A DNA stretch of 55,931 nucleotides from a virus, in the IMG/VR virus record IMGVR_UViG_3300010354_000113, positions 1-55,931 of that record, one strand, 5' to 3'. The notes under the pieces were generated by a model that ran no database searches, had not been told where the DNA came from, and worked only from the letters and a program-made list of their open reading frames with translations. The position numbers and the translations under genes are program-made. How positions within the stretch are numbered: the stretch's first letter is position 1; each line of letters opens with the position of its first letter. Below, in pieces: positions 55,317 through 55,931 of this stretch.

Positions 55317-55621
55317 TGAAATCCTACTCAGAATTCTTATCAGAAAGCGTCAACATCAAAGGCGACTTCAACGGTAATCTTTATATCAACTCTGCAGAGC
55401 AACAGCAAGTTGAAGAAAAGTATACTGCTGATATGGAATACAACGGTGAGTTGTATCGTATTGAGATGACCTATGAAGGTATGATTCCTGATAGGTTAGA
55501 GTTGACTGAGATGATTCAGTCTGAGTATCCTGGTGCAATTATTCAGAATGTGTATCCACCTTCAGGCGAGCGTAAAGTCCTAGGTGCCAAGAAGGTTTAT
55601 CATGATTCGGAATGGAGTTGA
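55316..55621 (+). CDS. Protein with T4 internal-protein-like N-terminus
   Basis: 101 residues from the ATG at 55316, which shares one base with the preceding stop (TAATG). A start four codons upstream (55304) is possible, but 55316 places 'MKSYSEFLSES' at the N-terminus. This aligns with the T4 internal-protein capsid-targeting sequence MKTYQEFIAEA (identities at M1, K2, Y4, E6, F7 and E10), and L8-S-E10 would be the cleavage point, with Ser rather than Ala or Gly following. The rest is acidic and beta-rich (YNGELYRIEMTYEGMIPDR, then YPGAIIQNVYPPSGERKVLG), about 91 residues after cleavage. I infer a candidate internal protein packaged in the head and perhaps ejected into the host. No homologue is recognised. 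Confidence 0.65.
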   Translation: MKSYSEFLSESVNIKGDFNGNLYINSAEQQQVEEKYTADMEYNGELYRIEMTYEGMIPDRLELTEMIQSEYPGAIIQNVYPPSGERKVLGAKKVYHDSEWS

Positions 55622-55624
55622 TAA

Positions 55625-55931
55625 ATGGCAATATGGAATAAGAAAGATCAAGACTTCTTAAATCAAGAAAGATCTTTATTTGAAACAATTAATATTGCTG
55701 ACCACTGGGGTGAGCAAACGGATTGGAGACCTCAATTTTCATCAAAGAATAGATTTAAAACATCTCCTTTTCAAACAGTATTCTTCAACACTTTCCAATT
55801 TGGAAAAGAAACTGATGTCTGGGATGAAGCAACTACGGGCGCTGGTGCTGCTATCCATAATCCAAATGCAGCAAACATTATCATGTCTGTTGGTGGAACT
55901 GCTGGGGATAAGGTCATCAGACAGACCAGAA
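55625..55931 (+). CDS. 5' end of a virion structural protein (partial)
   Basis: Starts at the ATG at 55625, three bases after the preceding stop, and runs off the window; 102 residues are visible. 'FKTSPFQTVFFNTFQFGKET' followed by 'DVWDEATTGAGAAIHNPNAA' and 'SVGGTAGDKVIRQTR' resembles the N-terminus of a type of tail or capsid-decorating protein I associate with marine phages ('F.T.Q...q..VfDe...G.a...hn.n...i...v....gd.virQTr'). Its function cannot be stated from this part. Confidence 0.6.
   Translation, partial: MAIWNKKDQDFLNQERSLFETINIADHWGEQTDWRPQFSSKNRFKTSPFQTVFFNTFQFGKETDVWDEATTGAGAAIHNPNAANIIMSVGGTAGDKVIRQTR

Overview
The window looks like part of the late structural region of a T4-like cyanophage (a tailed myovirus of marine Synechococcus or Prochlorococcus). 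Three things point there. The gene order (PAAR tip, gp25, gp6, a giant protein in the gp7 slot, gp8, a DUF4815 baseplate or fibre protein, a fibre, gp13, gp14, gp15, gp16) is largely collinear with T4 5.4-6-7-8-...-13-14-15-16. The late-promoter-like octamers are close to T4 TATAAATA. The small hypothetical proteins are of types I associate with marine cyanophages. All supported genes are on the plus strand. I see no tRNA, integrase, transposase, CRISPR array or photosynthesis gene.

Layout. Positions 1-930 hold the end of an upstream gene, a roughly 350-base leader with several inverted repeats, and two small genes. Positions 953-5124 encode a large cysteine-rich virion protein and a PAAR-like spike tip. 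Positions 5164-5737 carry three small genes. Positions 5738-8237 are gp25 and gp6. Positions 8255-28420 are a single reading frame of 6721 codons, about a third of the window: a giant protein with Gly-rich GxGY repeats, a degenerate YHYH-type domain, a propeller-like region, two CBM5/12-like modules, three LamG-like domains, a long array of helical Cys-Arg-Asp modules and a C-terminal Ig-like domain. Positions 28435-33422 encode three accessory virion proteins: an intact YHYH protein with an Ig domain, a fibre-like protein ending in a copper-ligand-complete cupredoxin domain, and a GxGY-repeat protein. Positions 33459-42322 are gp8 (with a GxGY insertion) and a 2441-residue DUF4815 protein. 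After two small genes, a strong intrinsic terminator and a late-type promoter, 42953-49771 encodes a 2272-residue repetitive fibre. Positions 49778-52655 are the neck, tail-completion and small terminase genes (gp13, gp14, gp15, gp16).

The last 3.3 kb (52682-55931) lies where T4 would have gene 17. It instead carries a small beta-rich protein, a Lys-rich DUF3008-like protein with an internal T4-type capsid-targeting and cleavage motif ahead of a DUF3293-like domain, a 48-residue zinc-finger-like protein, a DUF6321-like protein, a protein that begins with a T4 internal-protein-like capsid-targeting sequence, and the start of another virion protein.

Working together, these genes would build baseplate, fibres, neck and packaging machinery. 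The most interesting readings are (i) a possible set of capsid-packaged internal proteins at the right end, (ii) a type I copper site built into a virion protein, and (iii) short modules (GxGY, TSGA, Ig, YHYH) spread across many otherwise unrelated structural genes, including conserved core genes gp8 and gp14. All family assignments come from reading the sequence by eye; no database search was run.
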